Positions 44,845 to 52,004 of a DNA stretch of 64,000 nt are shown here, piece after piece. Below the pieces are notes generated by a model. It was not told the DNA's origin, searched no databases, and was given only the letters and a program-made list of their open reading frames with translations. Both the position numbers and the translations under genes were made by a program. The DNA lies in contig NZ_JACLQD010000004.1 of the NCBI RefSeq assembly GCF_014243445.1, positions 186,001-250,000 on the forward strand. The letters run 5' to 3'. Each line of letters begins with the position of its first letter. The stretch's first letter is position 1. This DNA comes from Paragemmobacter straminiformis. Lineage in GTDB: Bacteria; Pseudomonadota; Alphaproteobacteria; Rhodobacterales; Rhodobacteraceae.

Positions 44845-45564
44845 ATGGGTAACGAGCGCAAGATCGGGCCGGAAGTGGCAGGTTGGACGCCTGCGCCCTG
44901 GCCGGGGGATTCCCCGCTGGAGGGGCGCTATGCCCGCCTTGTGCGGCTCGATGCCGATGCCCACGCCGCCGATCTGTTCGCCGCTTTCGACGGGCATGAC
45001 TGGCTTTGGGATTACATGCCGCAGGGTCCGTTCCATGCGGCCTCGGCCTATTACCGCTGGGCCAAGGATGCCGTGGCGGGCAAGGACCCGCATTTCTGGG
45101 CGATCTACGAGGCGGGCGCGGCGCATCCCGTGGGGGTTGCCGCCTATTTGCGGATCACGCCCGATCACGGGGTGATCGAGGTGGGTCACATCTGCTTCTC
45201 GCCCGCCCTGCAACGGTCGCGTGCCGCGACCGAGGCGATGTTTCTGATGATGGACTGGGCCTTTTCCAACGGCTACCGCCGCTACGAATGGAAATGCAAC
45301 GCCCTCAACATGCCCTCGCGCCGCGCGGCGCAGCGGTTGGGGTTTTCCTTCGAAGGGGTGTTCCGCCAGCACATGATCCTCAAGGGGCGCAACCGCGACA
45401 CGGCATGGTTCGCCATGACCGATCAGGATTGGCCCGCCCTGCGCGAGGCTTACCGTGCCTGGCTTTCCCCCGCGAATTTCGGCCCCGATGGCCGCCAGCG
45501 CGAAAGGCTGACCGAGCTTACGCAACTGGTCAGGGTATCGTCCGACCCGTTGGTCGGCGGATAA
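44845..45564 (+). CDS. GNAT family N-acetyltransferase
   Basis: 239-residue RimJ/RimL-like acetyltransferase: RLVRLDADAHAADLFAAFDG, VGVAAYLRITPDHGVIEVGH, RAATEAMFLMMDWAFSNGYRR, NMPSRRAAQRLGFSFEGVFR are the usual strands and acetyl-CoA-binding helix. It probably acetylates a small molecule or protein N-terminus; substrate unknown. ATG 44845 has GGAGAGAC upstream. The 227 bases that follow contain no recognisable gene. Confidence 0.85.
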   Translation: MGNERKIGPEVAGWTPAPWPGDSPLEGRYARLVRLDADAHAADLFAAFDGHDWLWDYMPQGPFHAASAYYRWAKDAVAGKDPHFWAIYEAGAAHPVGVAAYLRITPDHGVIEVGHICFSPALQRSRAATEAMFLMMDWAFSNGYRRYEWKCNALNMPSRRAAQRLGFSFEGVFRQHMILKGRNRDTAWFAMTDQDWPALREAYRAWLSPANFGPDGRQRERLTELTQLVRVSSDPLVGG

Positions 45565-45791
45565 AGCGCCGCGATCCGCGCGTTCAGCGCATCGGTCAGG
45601 CGGGGCGGGGCGGTCGGTTGCATGGCGGTCACTCGCATAGGAAAGGGTGGGATCGGTTCCATCTGTCCAGCCTGCCGCAAGAAGGTTGCCAATGCGTGAA
45701 CAGCCGGTCGCCCCTGCGACCCTTCTTCCCCTTGCGGCAGCGGCCGCAGGCGCGGATAAGGCAGCGCAAAGGGACAAAGGGAGAGACCCGA

Positions 45792-46196
45792 ATGATCGGA
45801 CGCCTGAACCACGTCGCCATCGCCGTGCCCGACCTGACGGCCGCGGCCGAACAATACCGCGCCACCCTTGGCGCCAAGGTCGGCGCACCGCAGGACGAAC
45901 CCGATCACGGGGTGACGGTGGTGTTCATCGAACTGCCCAACACCAAGATCGAACTGCTTTATCCCTTGGGCGACGCCTCGCCCATCAAGGGGTTTCTCGA
46001 CAAGAACCCCGCAGGCGGCATCCACCACATCTGCTACGAGGTGGACGACATCCTTGCCGCGCGTGACCGGCTGCAAGCCTCGGGTGCGCGGGTGCTCGGC
46101 TCGGGAGAGCCGAAGATCGGCGCGCATGGCAAGCCCGTGCTGTTCCTGCACCCCAAGGATTTCAACGGCTGCCTGATCGAACTGGAGCAAGTATGA
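45792..46196 (+). CDS. mce: methylmalonyl-CoA epimerase
   Basis: 134-residue vicinal-oxygen-chelate fold protein: LNHVAIAVPDL (metal His), GIHHICYEVDDI and the final CLIELEQV (metal Glu) are as in methylmalonyl-CoA epimerase. Converts (S)- to (R)-methylmalonyl-CoA in propionate breakdown and the ethylmalonyl-CoA pathway. ATG 45792 has GGGAGAG upstream. Its stop overlaps the DUF1467 start (ATGA), the usual alphaproteobacterial pairing. Confidence 0.93.
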   Translation: MIGRLNHVAIAVPDLTAAAEQYRATLGAKVGAPQDEPDHGVTVVFIELPNTKIELLYPLGDASPIKGFLDKNPAGGIHHICYEVDDILAARDRLQASGARVLGSGEPKIGAHGKPVLFLHPKDFNGCLIELEQV

Positions 46197-46471
46197 GCAT
46201 CACCGGCGCGATCGTCCTTTTCGCCACGACCTGGTTTCTGGTGTTCTTCATCGTGCTGCCCCTGCGCTTCGAAAGCCAGCAGGACGCGGGCGAGGTCGTC
46301 CCCGGCACGCCGAAAAGCGCGCCCTCGGGTCATGTCGTCGGCCGCAAGGCCAAGATCACGACCGTGGTGACGCTTGTGATCTGGGCGGTCCTCGTGGCGG
46401 TGATCATGTCGGGCGTCATCAGCATCCGGAACGTCGACGTGTTCCAGATCCTGACGCCGCGCACGCCGTAA
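46193..46471 (+). CDS. DUF1467 family membrane protein
   Basis: 92 residues with two membrane helices (IVLFATTWFLVFFIVLPLRF and TVVTLVIWAVLVAVIMSGVI) separated by a short polar loop. A conserved alphaproteobacterial family of unknown function, nearly always directly after the epimerase gene, and here translationally coupled to it. Ends 14 bp from the convergent CysZ-like gene. Confidence 0.88.
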   Translation: MSITGAIVLFATTWFLVFFIVLPLRFESQQDAGEVVPGTPKSAPSGHVVGRKAKITTVVTLVIWAVLVAVIMSGVISIRNVDVFQILTPRTP

Positions 46472-46485
46472 CAGGCGCGGCGCCT

Positions 46486-47172
46486 CTAGCGGCGCAGGCT
46501 GTGGAAGATGTGGGTAAAGGTCGCCACGCCAAGCACCGGCACCAGCAGGTTCACCAGCGGCACCGACAGCGGGGCCGCCATCAGCGTGCCCGCCGCCCAG
46601 ACCGTCGCGCGGTTGGCCCGGTACAACCGGCCTGCCTGATCGGGCGGCAGGTGGCGCAGCGCGACAAGTGTGAAATATTCCCGCCCCAGAAGCCAGCCGT
46701 TCAGCGCCCAGAAAAGCAGCGGTGCAAACGGGCCGGTAAAGGGCCAGACAAGCAGCGCGGCAAGGTTCGCCCCGATCACGATCACCAGAAAGACCGCCGC
46801 GCCGAAGATCGCTTCGGCAACAGGCTGGGCGCGGACGGCCGGAAGTGCGGGGTAATGCCGCGCCTCGACCGCCGCCGCGACCCGTTCAAGGAACAGGCCG
46901 CTGAAGGCCGAGGCCACCGGCACCATCAGCACGACCGATGCGACAAGCAGCAACGCCACCGATCCGACCGACGCCGCCATGTCGATCCCGCCCACCTCGC
47001 CGATCCACGGCAAGGTCAGCGTATCGGGGGTAAGCCAGCGCACGATTTCGATCGTCACGACCCAAAGCGCCACCAGAAGCCCGAGGCTCAGCGCCACTCC
47101 GCGCAGCAGCACAGCGCGGAAACGCGGGTCTGCCCCTTGTGACAGCGCCCTTAGAAAGGCGGAAAAGATCAT
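46486..47172 (-). CDS. EI24 domain/CysZ-like membrane protein
   Basis: 228 residues with about five hydrophobic stretches. Typical EI24/CysZ segments: FLRALSQGADPRFRAVLLRG at the start, FWALNGWLLGREYFTLVAL and NRATVWAAGTLMAAPLSVPLVNLLVPVLG near the end. CysZ imports sulfate; alphaproteobacterial EI24 proteins are less certain. The ATG overlaps the nitroreductase stop (ATGA), so they form a two-gene unit. Confidence 0.85.
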   Translation of the reverse strand: MIFSAFLRALSQGADPRFRAVLLRGVALSLGLLVALWVVTIEIVRWLTPDTLTLPWIGEVGGIDMAASVGSVALLLVASVVLMVPVASAFSGLFLERVAAAVEARHYPALPAVRAQPVAEAIFGAAVFLVIVIGANLAALLVWPFTGPFAPLLFWALNGWLLGREYFTLVALRHLPPDQAGRLYRANRATVWAAGTLMAAPLSVPLVNLLVPVLGVATFTHIFHSLRR

Positions 47173-47747
47173 GCGGGCGCCTGCGTGAGGATGCGCCCAA
47201 GATCGGGGCGCGGACGGTCGGGCATGGCGGCAGCGGCAGTGCCGATGTGGATGATGCCTGCGACCGTCTCGCCATCGGCGCAGCCAAAGGCACGGGCCGC
47301 AAAGGTCGCGTCATGGCTGACCCAGCCCGTCAGCCAGTTCGCCCCCCAACCCGAGGCCGTGGCGGCATGCAGGATGTTCATGCACAAAGCGCCAGCCGAC
47401 AAAAGCTGTTCCACCCCCGGGATCTTTTCCGAGGGCATGGGCGAGGAAATCACCGCCACGGCAAGGTTGCCTCGGTCGAATTGCCCGCGCCCCTTCTCGA
47501 TCTTCTCGGCATCGCCGCCCAGTTCCCGCGCCCGCGCTTCGGCCAGACCGGCAAGCCGCAGCATGGCCGGACGGTCGATCAGCACCAGACGCCACGGTTC
47601 GAGCTTGCCGTGATCCGGCACGCGCAAGGCGGTTTGCAGGATCGCCATCACCTCGTCCCTTGTCGGGACGGGGCCGGACATGACCTTGGCCGGATAGGAA
47701 ATGCGGGTCGAAAGATAGTCGAGGACGGCTTGGTTCGGCTTGGGCAT
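47169..47747 (-). CDS. nitroreductase family protein
   Basis: 192-residue FMN-dependent nitroreductase-fold enzyme: an N-terminal RISYPAKVMSGPVPTRDEVM, LRVPDHGKLEPWRLVLI (FMN contacts), GWGANWLTGWVSHD and GFVHIGTA-like GIIHIGTAAAAMPDRPRP. It is YdjA-like in length and motifs. NAD(P)H-dependent reduction of nitro or other acceptors in the cytoplasm; physiological substrate unknown. ATG 47747 has AGGAG upstream. Confidence 0.87.
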   Translation of the reverse strand: MPKPNQAVLDYLSTRISYPAKVMSGPVPTRDEVMAILQTALRVPDHGKLEPWRLVLIDRPAMLRLAGLAEARARELGGDAEKIEKGRGQFDRGNLAVAVISSPMPSEKIPGVEQLLSAGALCMNILHAATASGWGANWLTGWVSHDATFAARAFGCADGETVAGIIHIGTAAAAMPDRPRPDLGRILTQAPA

Positions 47748-47945
47748 GCGTGGCTCCTGATCTGGGGTGATGTGGCGGGGCGCAGGGCGGCCCGTCAAGG
47801 GGGCTTCGGTCACGAAACCGCCGCCGCCCGCCGTGGCCTTGCACGCCCTTGTCCGTGGTTTCCGTCGCAGCAAGGCGCAGCCTATGCCCCAATGCCTGCG
47901 GCGCAGCCTTACGGCCGGGTCAACCGCACCCGCGCGAAACCGCCG

Positions 47946-49040
47946 TCAGCCCGCCTTGGCAAGATCGTCGATCCAGCCATCGACAAAGGCGTCGAAAGCG
48001 GCGTTCGGCTGGCGCAGGCTCAGCGTTGGCTCGAACGGGTCGGGCGCGGTGATCGCGCTGCCGCTCAGGGTTTCAAGGACGGCATGGCCGCAGAACGGGA
48101 CATAGGCTTCGGAATAGCCGCCCTCATGCGCCAGCATCAGACGGCCCCCGCACAGGTCGGCTGCCGCCTCCATCGTGCGGCGGGTCATCTGGCGGAAAGT
48201 GTCTGCCGTGGCCAGCATGCGGCCCAGCGGGTCGATGGCGGCGGCGTCATAGCCGCAGGCCACGATGATGACATCGGGTCCGAAGCGGTGCAGCGCCGGA
48301 ACCACCAGACGGTCGAAGGCCGCAAGATAGCCCCGGTGCCCCGTGCCGGGCGGCAACGGGATGTTGAGGTTATACCCCAGCCCCGCCCCCGCGCCACGGT
48401 CCCCGGCGTCCCCCGTGTCCATCGGGTAATTGCGGTCCTGATGCAGCGAAATGGCAAGGACCGTAGGGTCGTCGTAGAAAATCGCCTCGGTCCCGTTGCC
48501 GTGATGCACGTCCCAGTCGATCACGGCCACGCGCAGCGACGGGTTTGCCGCCTGCGCCGCGCGGATCGCTATGGCGATGTTGGCAAGCAGGCAAAAGCCG
48601 TTGGGCCGCTCGGGCAGGCAATGGTGCCCCGGCGGGCGCGACAGGGCATAGGCATTGCGCGCCTCGCCCGCCATGACGGCGCGCAGGGCCTCGACCGTCA
48701 GCCCCGCCGACAGGGCGGCGATCTCGTATCCGCCGCGCCCGAAAGGCGCGCGGGGGCCAAGTTCGCCCCCGTTCGCATCGGAAAGCGATTTGAAGCTGGC
48801 AAGGTAGCCTTGCGGATGCACGCGCAGCAGATCGTCGGCGCTGGCCTCGGCCGCGCCCCGCAGGGCAAGATCGCGCATCAGCCCCGTGACATGCAGCAGG
48901 TTCACAAGCCGGCGCTTGGTCTCGGGGCTTTCGGGAAGGCCCGCGCCGGGCTGGACAAGCCCGCCTGTCGGCAGGGTAAACGAATAGTTGCCGCCACTGT
49001 GCCAAAGGGTGCGTTCGTCGTGAAAGAAAGCGGTGGTCAT
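47946..49040 (-). CDS. histone deacetylase family protein (class II type)
   Basis: 364-residue zinc amidohydrolase of the HDAC/acetylpolyamine amidohydrolase family: RPPGHHCLPERPNGFCLLAN with the catalytic His pair, DWDVHHGNGTEAIFY with zinc ligands, LHQDRNYP and YDAAAIDPLGRM. Bacterial members deacetylate polyamines or protein lysines. ATG 49040 was chosen (MTTAFFHDERTLWHSGG is the family start); the frame extends upstream to 49271 but overlaps the divergent DUF167 gene. Confidence 0.9.
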   Translation of the reverse strand: MTTAFFHDERTLWHSGGNYSFTLPTGGLVQPGAGLPESPETKRRLVNLLHVTGLMRDLALRGAAEASADDLLRVHPQGYLASFKSLSDANGGELGPRAPFGRGGYEIAALSAGLTVEALRAVMAGEARNAYALSRPPGHHCLPERPNGFCLLANIAIAIRAAQAANPSLRVAVIDWDVHHGNGTEAIFYDDPTVLAISLHQDRNYPMDTGDAGDRGAGAGLGYNLNIPLPPGTGHRGYLAAFDRLVVPALHRFGPDVIIVACGYDAAAIDPLGRMLATADTFRQMTRRTMEAAADLCGGRLMLAHEGGYSEAYVPFCGHAVLETLSGSAITAPDPFEPTLSLRQPNAAFDAFVDGWIDDLAKAG

Positions 49041-49094
49041 GGCGGCTCCGTGCGGTTTCTGGCAGGTTAGCGGGGCCGTGGGCAGGGGGGAAGG

Positions 49095-49349
49095 ATGAAG
49101 AAGGCGGAACTGGCGCATCTGGCCGTCGCGGGCGCGGAATTCGCGGTGCGGGTCACGCCGCGCGCGCGCAGGCCCGGCGTCGAACTCGACGGCGGGGTTC
49201 TGCGCATCGGCGTGTCCGCCCCGCCCGAGGATGGTCGCGCCAATGCCGCCGTGGCCGAGGCGCTGGCCCATGCGCTGGGGGTGGCCAAGGGGCGCGTCGT
49301 GCTGCTGCGCGGGGCCACGTCGCGCGACAAGGTGTTCAAGCTTGAATGA
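49095..49349 (+). CDS. DUF167 (YggU) family protein
   Basis: 84 residues: VRVTPRARRPGVEL, LRIGVSAPPEDGRANAAVAE and ALGVAKGRVVLLRGATSRDK are diagnostic of the YggU/UPF0235 fold. Widespread small protein of unknown function. AAGGATG provides a ribosome site overlapping the start. Convergent with the small gene at 49368. Confidence 0.9.
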   Translation: MKKAELAHLAVAGAEFAVRVTPRARRPGVELDGGVLRIGVSAPPEDGRANAAVAEALAHALGVAKGRVVLLRGATSRDKVFKLE

Positions 49350-49367
49350 TGCGCGCTGGCGGCTGCG

Positions 49368-49607
49368 CTAAACCGCCTTGCCGCCCATGCGGTAGCTGCC
49401 CTCGGGCAGATCCAGCGCGGCGGCAAGGTCGCGCAGCTGCGTCAGCGACAGGGTGATCCTGACCGGTTCCGCGCTCAGCGGGTCGATCTGTTCCAGCGTC
49501 ACGCAATCCTCGAAGGCGTTGATCGTGACATCTTCGCAAAGCCCCGCATGCCCCTCGTCGATGAGGGTGATCACGGTGGCGTCGAAGTCGTGCTCGATGG
49601 TGAACAT
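49368..49607 (-). CDS. conserved hypothetical protein, 79 aa
   Basis: An acidic protein (MFTIEHDFDATVITLIDEG at the start, LTQLRDLAAALDLPEGSYRM at the end) without membrane segments or cysteine motifs. The composition and codon pattern look like a genuine gene, and I recall similar proteins in Rhodobacteraceae. Function unknown. The 215 bases upstream are GC-rich and show no gene. Confidence 0.7.
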   Translation of the reverse strand: MFTIEHDFDATVITLIDEGHAGLCEDVTINAFEDCVTLEQIDPLSAEPVRITLSLTQLRDLAAALDLPEGSYRMGGKAV

Positions 49608-49822
49608 GCGCCAAGGCTAGCGCGGCTTGGGGGCCGGGGCAACGGCGCATCTGCGCTGGCTGCCACAGCGGCGCGACGGGGCAGGGGTGGCGCAGGAAGG
49701 GCAGGGGCGTTAAGACTTTGCCGAAGCCTGCCGCAGGGGCTTTCGCGCGGCGCAGGCTGCGCTAACCTGCTGCGCAATGGCGCGGCGACGCGGTGGCGGC
49801 AGGAAGAAAACGGGGGCAGGGC

Positions 49823-50563
49823 ATGCGGATCTGGGCTTGGGCGCTATGGGTGGCGGTGGGGCTGACGACAGCCTGCGCGCCGGTCTATCCGGTGGGTCCG
49901 GTCGCCCCTCCCCCCGGTGTCGATCTCGCACGGCCTGCGGTGTCCGAACGGCTGCAACCGCGTGACGCGGCGCGCAATTTCATTCAGGTGGTCCAGCGCG
50001 TCGAGCCGATGACCGAAGCCATGTGCCGCGCGCGCAACATCGCGCTCAACTGCGATTTCCTGATCGTCATCGACGACCGCCCCGGCCAGCCGCCCAACGC
50101 CTTCCAGACGCTCGACCGCAGGGGGCGGCCGGTTCTGGGCTTCACCCTCGCGCTGATCGCCGATGCCCGCAATGCCGACGAGATCGCCTTCGTCCTCGGC
50201 CACGAGGCGTCGCACCACATCCTCGGCCATATCCCGCAGCAGAAGCAGACCGCGACGCAAGGGGCGGTTCTGGCCGGAATCCTCGCGCAGGCGGCCGGAG
50301 GCGATGCGGCGGCAGTGCGTCAGGCGCAAGAGATGGGCGCCACGATGGGCGCGCGCAGCTACGCCAAGAACTTCGAACTCGAGGCCGATGCGCTGGGCGC
50401 CGAGATCGCGCTGCGGGCGGGCTATGATCCGGTGATCGGCACGGGTTTCTTCGACCGTCTGCCCGATCCCGGCGATGCGTTCCTTGGCACCCATCCGGCC
50501 AATGCCCAGCGCAAGGCGCAGGTGCGCGCCGTGGTGGCGCGCCTGCTCGCCGCAGGGGTCTGA
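49823..50563 (+). CDS. M48 family metallopeptidase, probable lipoprotein
   Basis: 246-residue zinc protease. The N-terminal hydrophobic signal ends VGLTTACAP, a plausible though imperfect lipobox. The zinc site is HEASHHILGH (HExxH) with the downstream glutamate in FELEADALGAEIALRAG, and the ending THPANAQRKAQVRAVV is as in M48 proteases of the periplasm. Likely outer-membrane or periplasmic protein quality control. ATG 49823 (MRIWAWALW) follows GGGGGCAGGG. Confidence 0.87.
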   Translation: MRIWAWALWVAVGLTTACAPVYPVGPVAPPPGVDLARPAVSERLQPRDAARNFIQVVQRVEPMTEAMCRARNIALNCDFLIVIDDRPGQPPNAFQTLDRRGRPVLGFTLALIADARNADEIAFVLGHEASHHILGHIPQQKQTATQGAVLAGILAQAAGGDAAAVRQAQEMGATMGARSYAKNFELEADALGAEIALRAGYDPVIGTGFFDRLPDPGDAFLGTHPANAQRKAQVRAVVARLLAAGV

Positions 50564-50578
50564 CGCGCCGCACGCCGT

Positions 50579-50592
50579 TTGATCCGGATCAA
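50579..50592. promoter_or_regulatory. perfect FNR/FnrL box
   Basis: TTGATCCGGATCAA matches the FNR consensus TTGAT-N4-ATCAA with no mismatch and is fully palindromic. It ends 57 bp before ATG 50650, a usual distance for an activated promoter. This points to oxygen-responsive expression of the DUF6455 gene. Confidence 0.8.
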
Positions 50593-50649
50593 GGCAGGCC
50601 CGCGGCGGCTGCGGCATTCTGTCCCTACGGGGACGGAATGGAGGTTTGG

Positions 50650-50904
50650 ATGATCGGATATGTCGAAGCGCCGATGGCTTGGGGCCTGACGCGCGGCATG
50701 GCGCGCGTTCTGGATGTGAACCTGACCGACGCCGTCGTCGATGGCTGGATGTCGCGCGAGGAATTGGCCGAACTGGTCGACCGCTGTCAGGCCTGCGACC
50801 GCGCGGGCGATTGCGTGCCCTGGCTCGGCAAGACGGCCCGGGCCGAGGCATTGCCCGCCTTTTGCAAGAACAAATCCGCCCTCGAGGCTCTGCGCGCGGT
50901 CTGA
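50650..50904 (+). CDS. DUF6455 family protein
   Basis: 84 residues with four cysteines (46, 49, 55, 72 in CQACDRAGDC and FCKNK) in the DUF6455 pattern, which could hold a metal or Fe-S centre. A helical N-terminal half (AWGLTRGMARVLDVNLTDAV). ATG 50650 is preferred: GGAGG lies 7 bases upstream; an earlier ATG at 50638 has none. The perfect FNR box suggests a role under low oxygen. Biochemical function unknown. Confidence 0.82.
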   Translation: MIGYVEAPMAWGLTRGMARVLDVNLTDAVVDGWMSREELAELVDRCQACDRAGDCVPWLGKTARAEALPAFCKNKSALEALRAV

Positions 50905-50997
50905 CGCTCGGTCTGACGCTTGGTCTCACGGGGGGCTGTCCGACGCGTTGGCTTCCGGCGCCGCTTGTGTCATGGCTTCGGGGCGGAGGATGCGCAG

Positions 50998-51360
50998 GTG
51001 TTGCAGATCGAGGAAGTCCTGCGCGACCGCGGGTCGCGCTACGCCGTAAGCGGTGGCCCCGTTTCCGGCCGCGCCGGGGTCGAGGCCTTTCTGGCCGACC
51101 TGAAGCGCGTGAAGAAATTCGCCAAAGCCACGCATAACACATGGGCCGCCATCCTGTCCGACGGCGGACCCGTCAAGGGGGACGACGGCGAGGCCGGGGC
51201 CGGTGCCGTGATCCTGCGCATGCTCGAGCGCGCGGGGCTGGTCGATCATGTCGTCGTGGTCACGCGCTGGTATGGCGGGGTGCATCTGGGCGGTGACCGC
51301 TTTGCCCATGTGGTCACCTGCGTGCGCGCCTATCTCGACGCAAGCGAAACGGGCGGCTAA
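50998..51360 (+). CDS. YigZ/IMPACT family protein
   Basis: 120 residues, the N-terminal UPF0029/IMPACT domain only: KRVKKFAKATHNTWAAIL, DDGEAGAGAVILRMLERAGL and VVVVTRWYGGVHLGGDRFAHV are the signature region. Full YigZ is about 200 residues, so this is a short version, as is common in alphaproteobacteria. Possible role in translation control. The GTG start at 50998 has GGAGG about 10 bases upstream. Convergent with nothing; dgkA follows 29 bp later. Confidence 0.8.
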   Translation: MLQIEEVLRDRGSRYAVSGGPVSGRAGVEAFLADLKRVKKFAKATHNTWAAILSDGGPVKGDDGEAGAGAVILRMLERAGLVDHVVVVTRWYGGVHLGGDRFAHVVTCVRAYLDASETGG

Positions 51361-51389
51361 CCTTTCCGGAAAAAGGCGGGGGGGACGCG

Positions 51390-51752
51390 ATGCTTGAATG
51401 GCTCTGGGCCGAGGTGCGGCGGGTCAGGAATACGGCGGTCTGGTCTTGGCAGGGCTGGCAATCGGCATGGTCGCAGGAAAAGTCGCTGCGGCAATGGACC
51501 TTGGCGAACGCGCTCTCTGCCGCTGCGGCCTTCGCGCTCGATCTGGGCGGGGCCGAGCGGGCGGTCATCATCGGCTTCGGTCTTCTGGTGCTGGTGGCGG
51601 AACTGGTGAACACCGCGATCGAGGAAGTGGTGGACTACATCTCGACCGATATCCACCCCCGCGCCAAACGCGCCAAGGATTGCGGATCGGCGGCCGTGGC
51701 GGTCACAGCGCTTGCGGCGGGCGCCGCATGGGTCGTTGTCCTGATCGGCTAG
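51390..51752 (+). CDS. dgkA: diacylglycerol kinase
   Basis: 120 residues, the standard DgkA size, with three membrane helices. N-terminal NTAVWSWQGWQSAWSQEKSLRQ and the catalytic segment LVAELVNTAIEEVVDYIS (Glu and Asn essential) are diagnostic. Phosphorylates diacylglycerol at the inner membrane for lipid recycling. Preceded by AAAGGCGGGGGGG. A hairpin/repeat element follows. Confidence 0.93.
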   Translation: MLEWLWAEVRRVRNTAVWSWQGWQSAWSQEKSLRQWTLANALSAAAAFALDLGGAERAVIIGFGLLVLVAELVNTAIEEVVDYISTDIHPRAKRAKDCGSAAVAVTALAAGAAWVVVLIG

Positions 51753-51775
51753 GCCCGGCGACCGCAGGCGCAAAA

Positions 51776-51930
51776 GGGGGCTTTCCGCCCCCCTCGGCGC
51801 TGCGCGCCTCACCCCCCGAGGATATTTGCGCAGTGTGAAAGCCAAAAGGGTCCGACCCGTTTCATCCTTGCCGAAATACTCTCGGGGGGAGGGGCGCGGA
51901 ACGCGGCCCGCGGGGGGCGGAAAGCCCCCC
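51776..51930. repeat. paired inverted composite repeat (hairpin + CCCCCCGAGAGTATTT element)
   Basis: Two copies of the unit seen at 42680-42753 face each other. Left: GGGGGC-TTTCC-GCCCCC hairpin at 51776-51792, then CCCCCCGAGGATATTTGC element 51812-51840. Right (inverted): element 51860-51889, then GGGGGGC-GGAAA-GCCCCCC hairpin 51912-51930. On the minus strand the left hairpin is followed by TTTT, so it can end the transcript arriving from 52005; the pair therefore separates the convergent dgkA and TMADH-like genes. No gene lies in 51753-52004. Confidence 0.75.
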
Positions 51931-52004
51931 GTCGCGCGCAGGCTTGCAGACTGGCCCCGCAGGAAAGACAAGCCCCTCTCCCCTGTCGGTGGCAAGGGGC
52001 GTGG

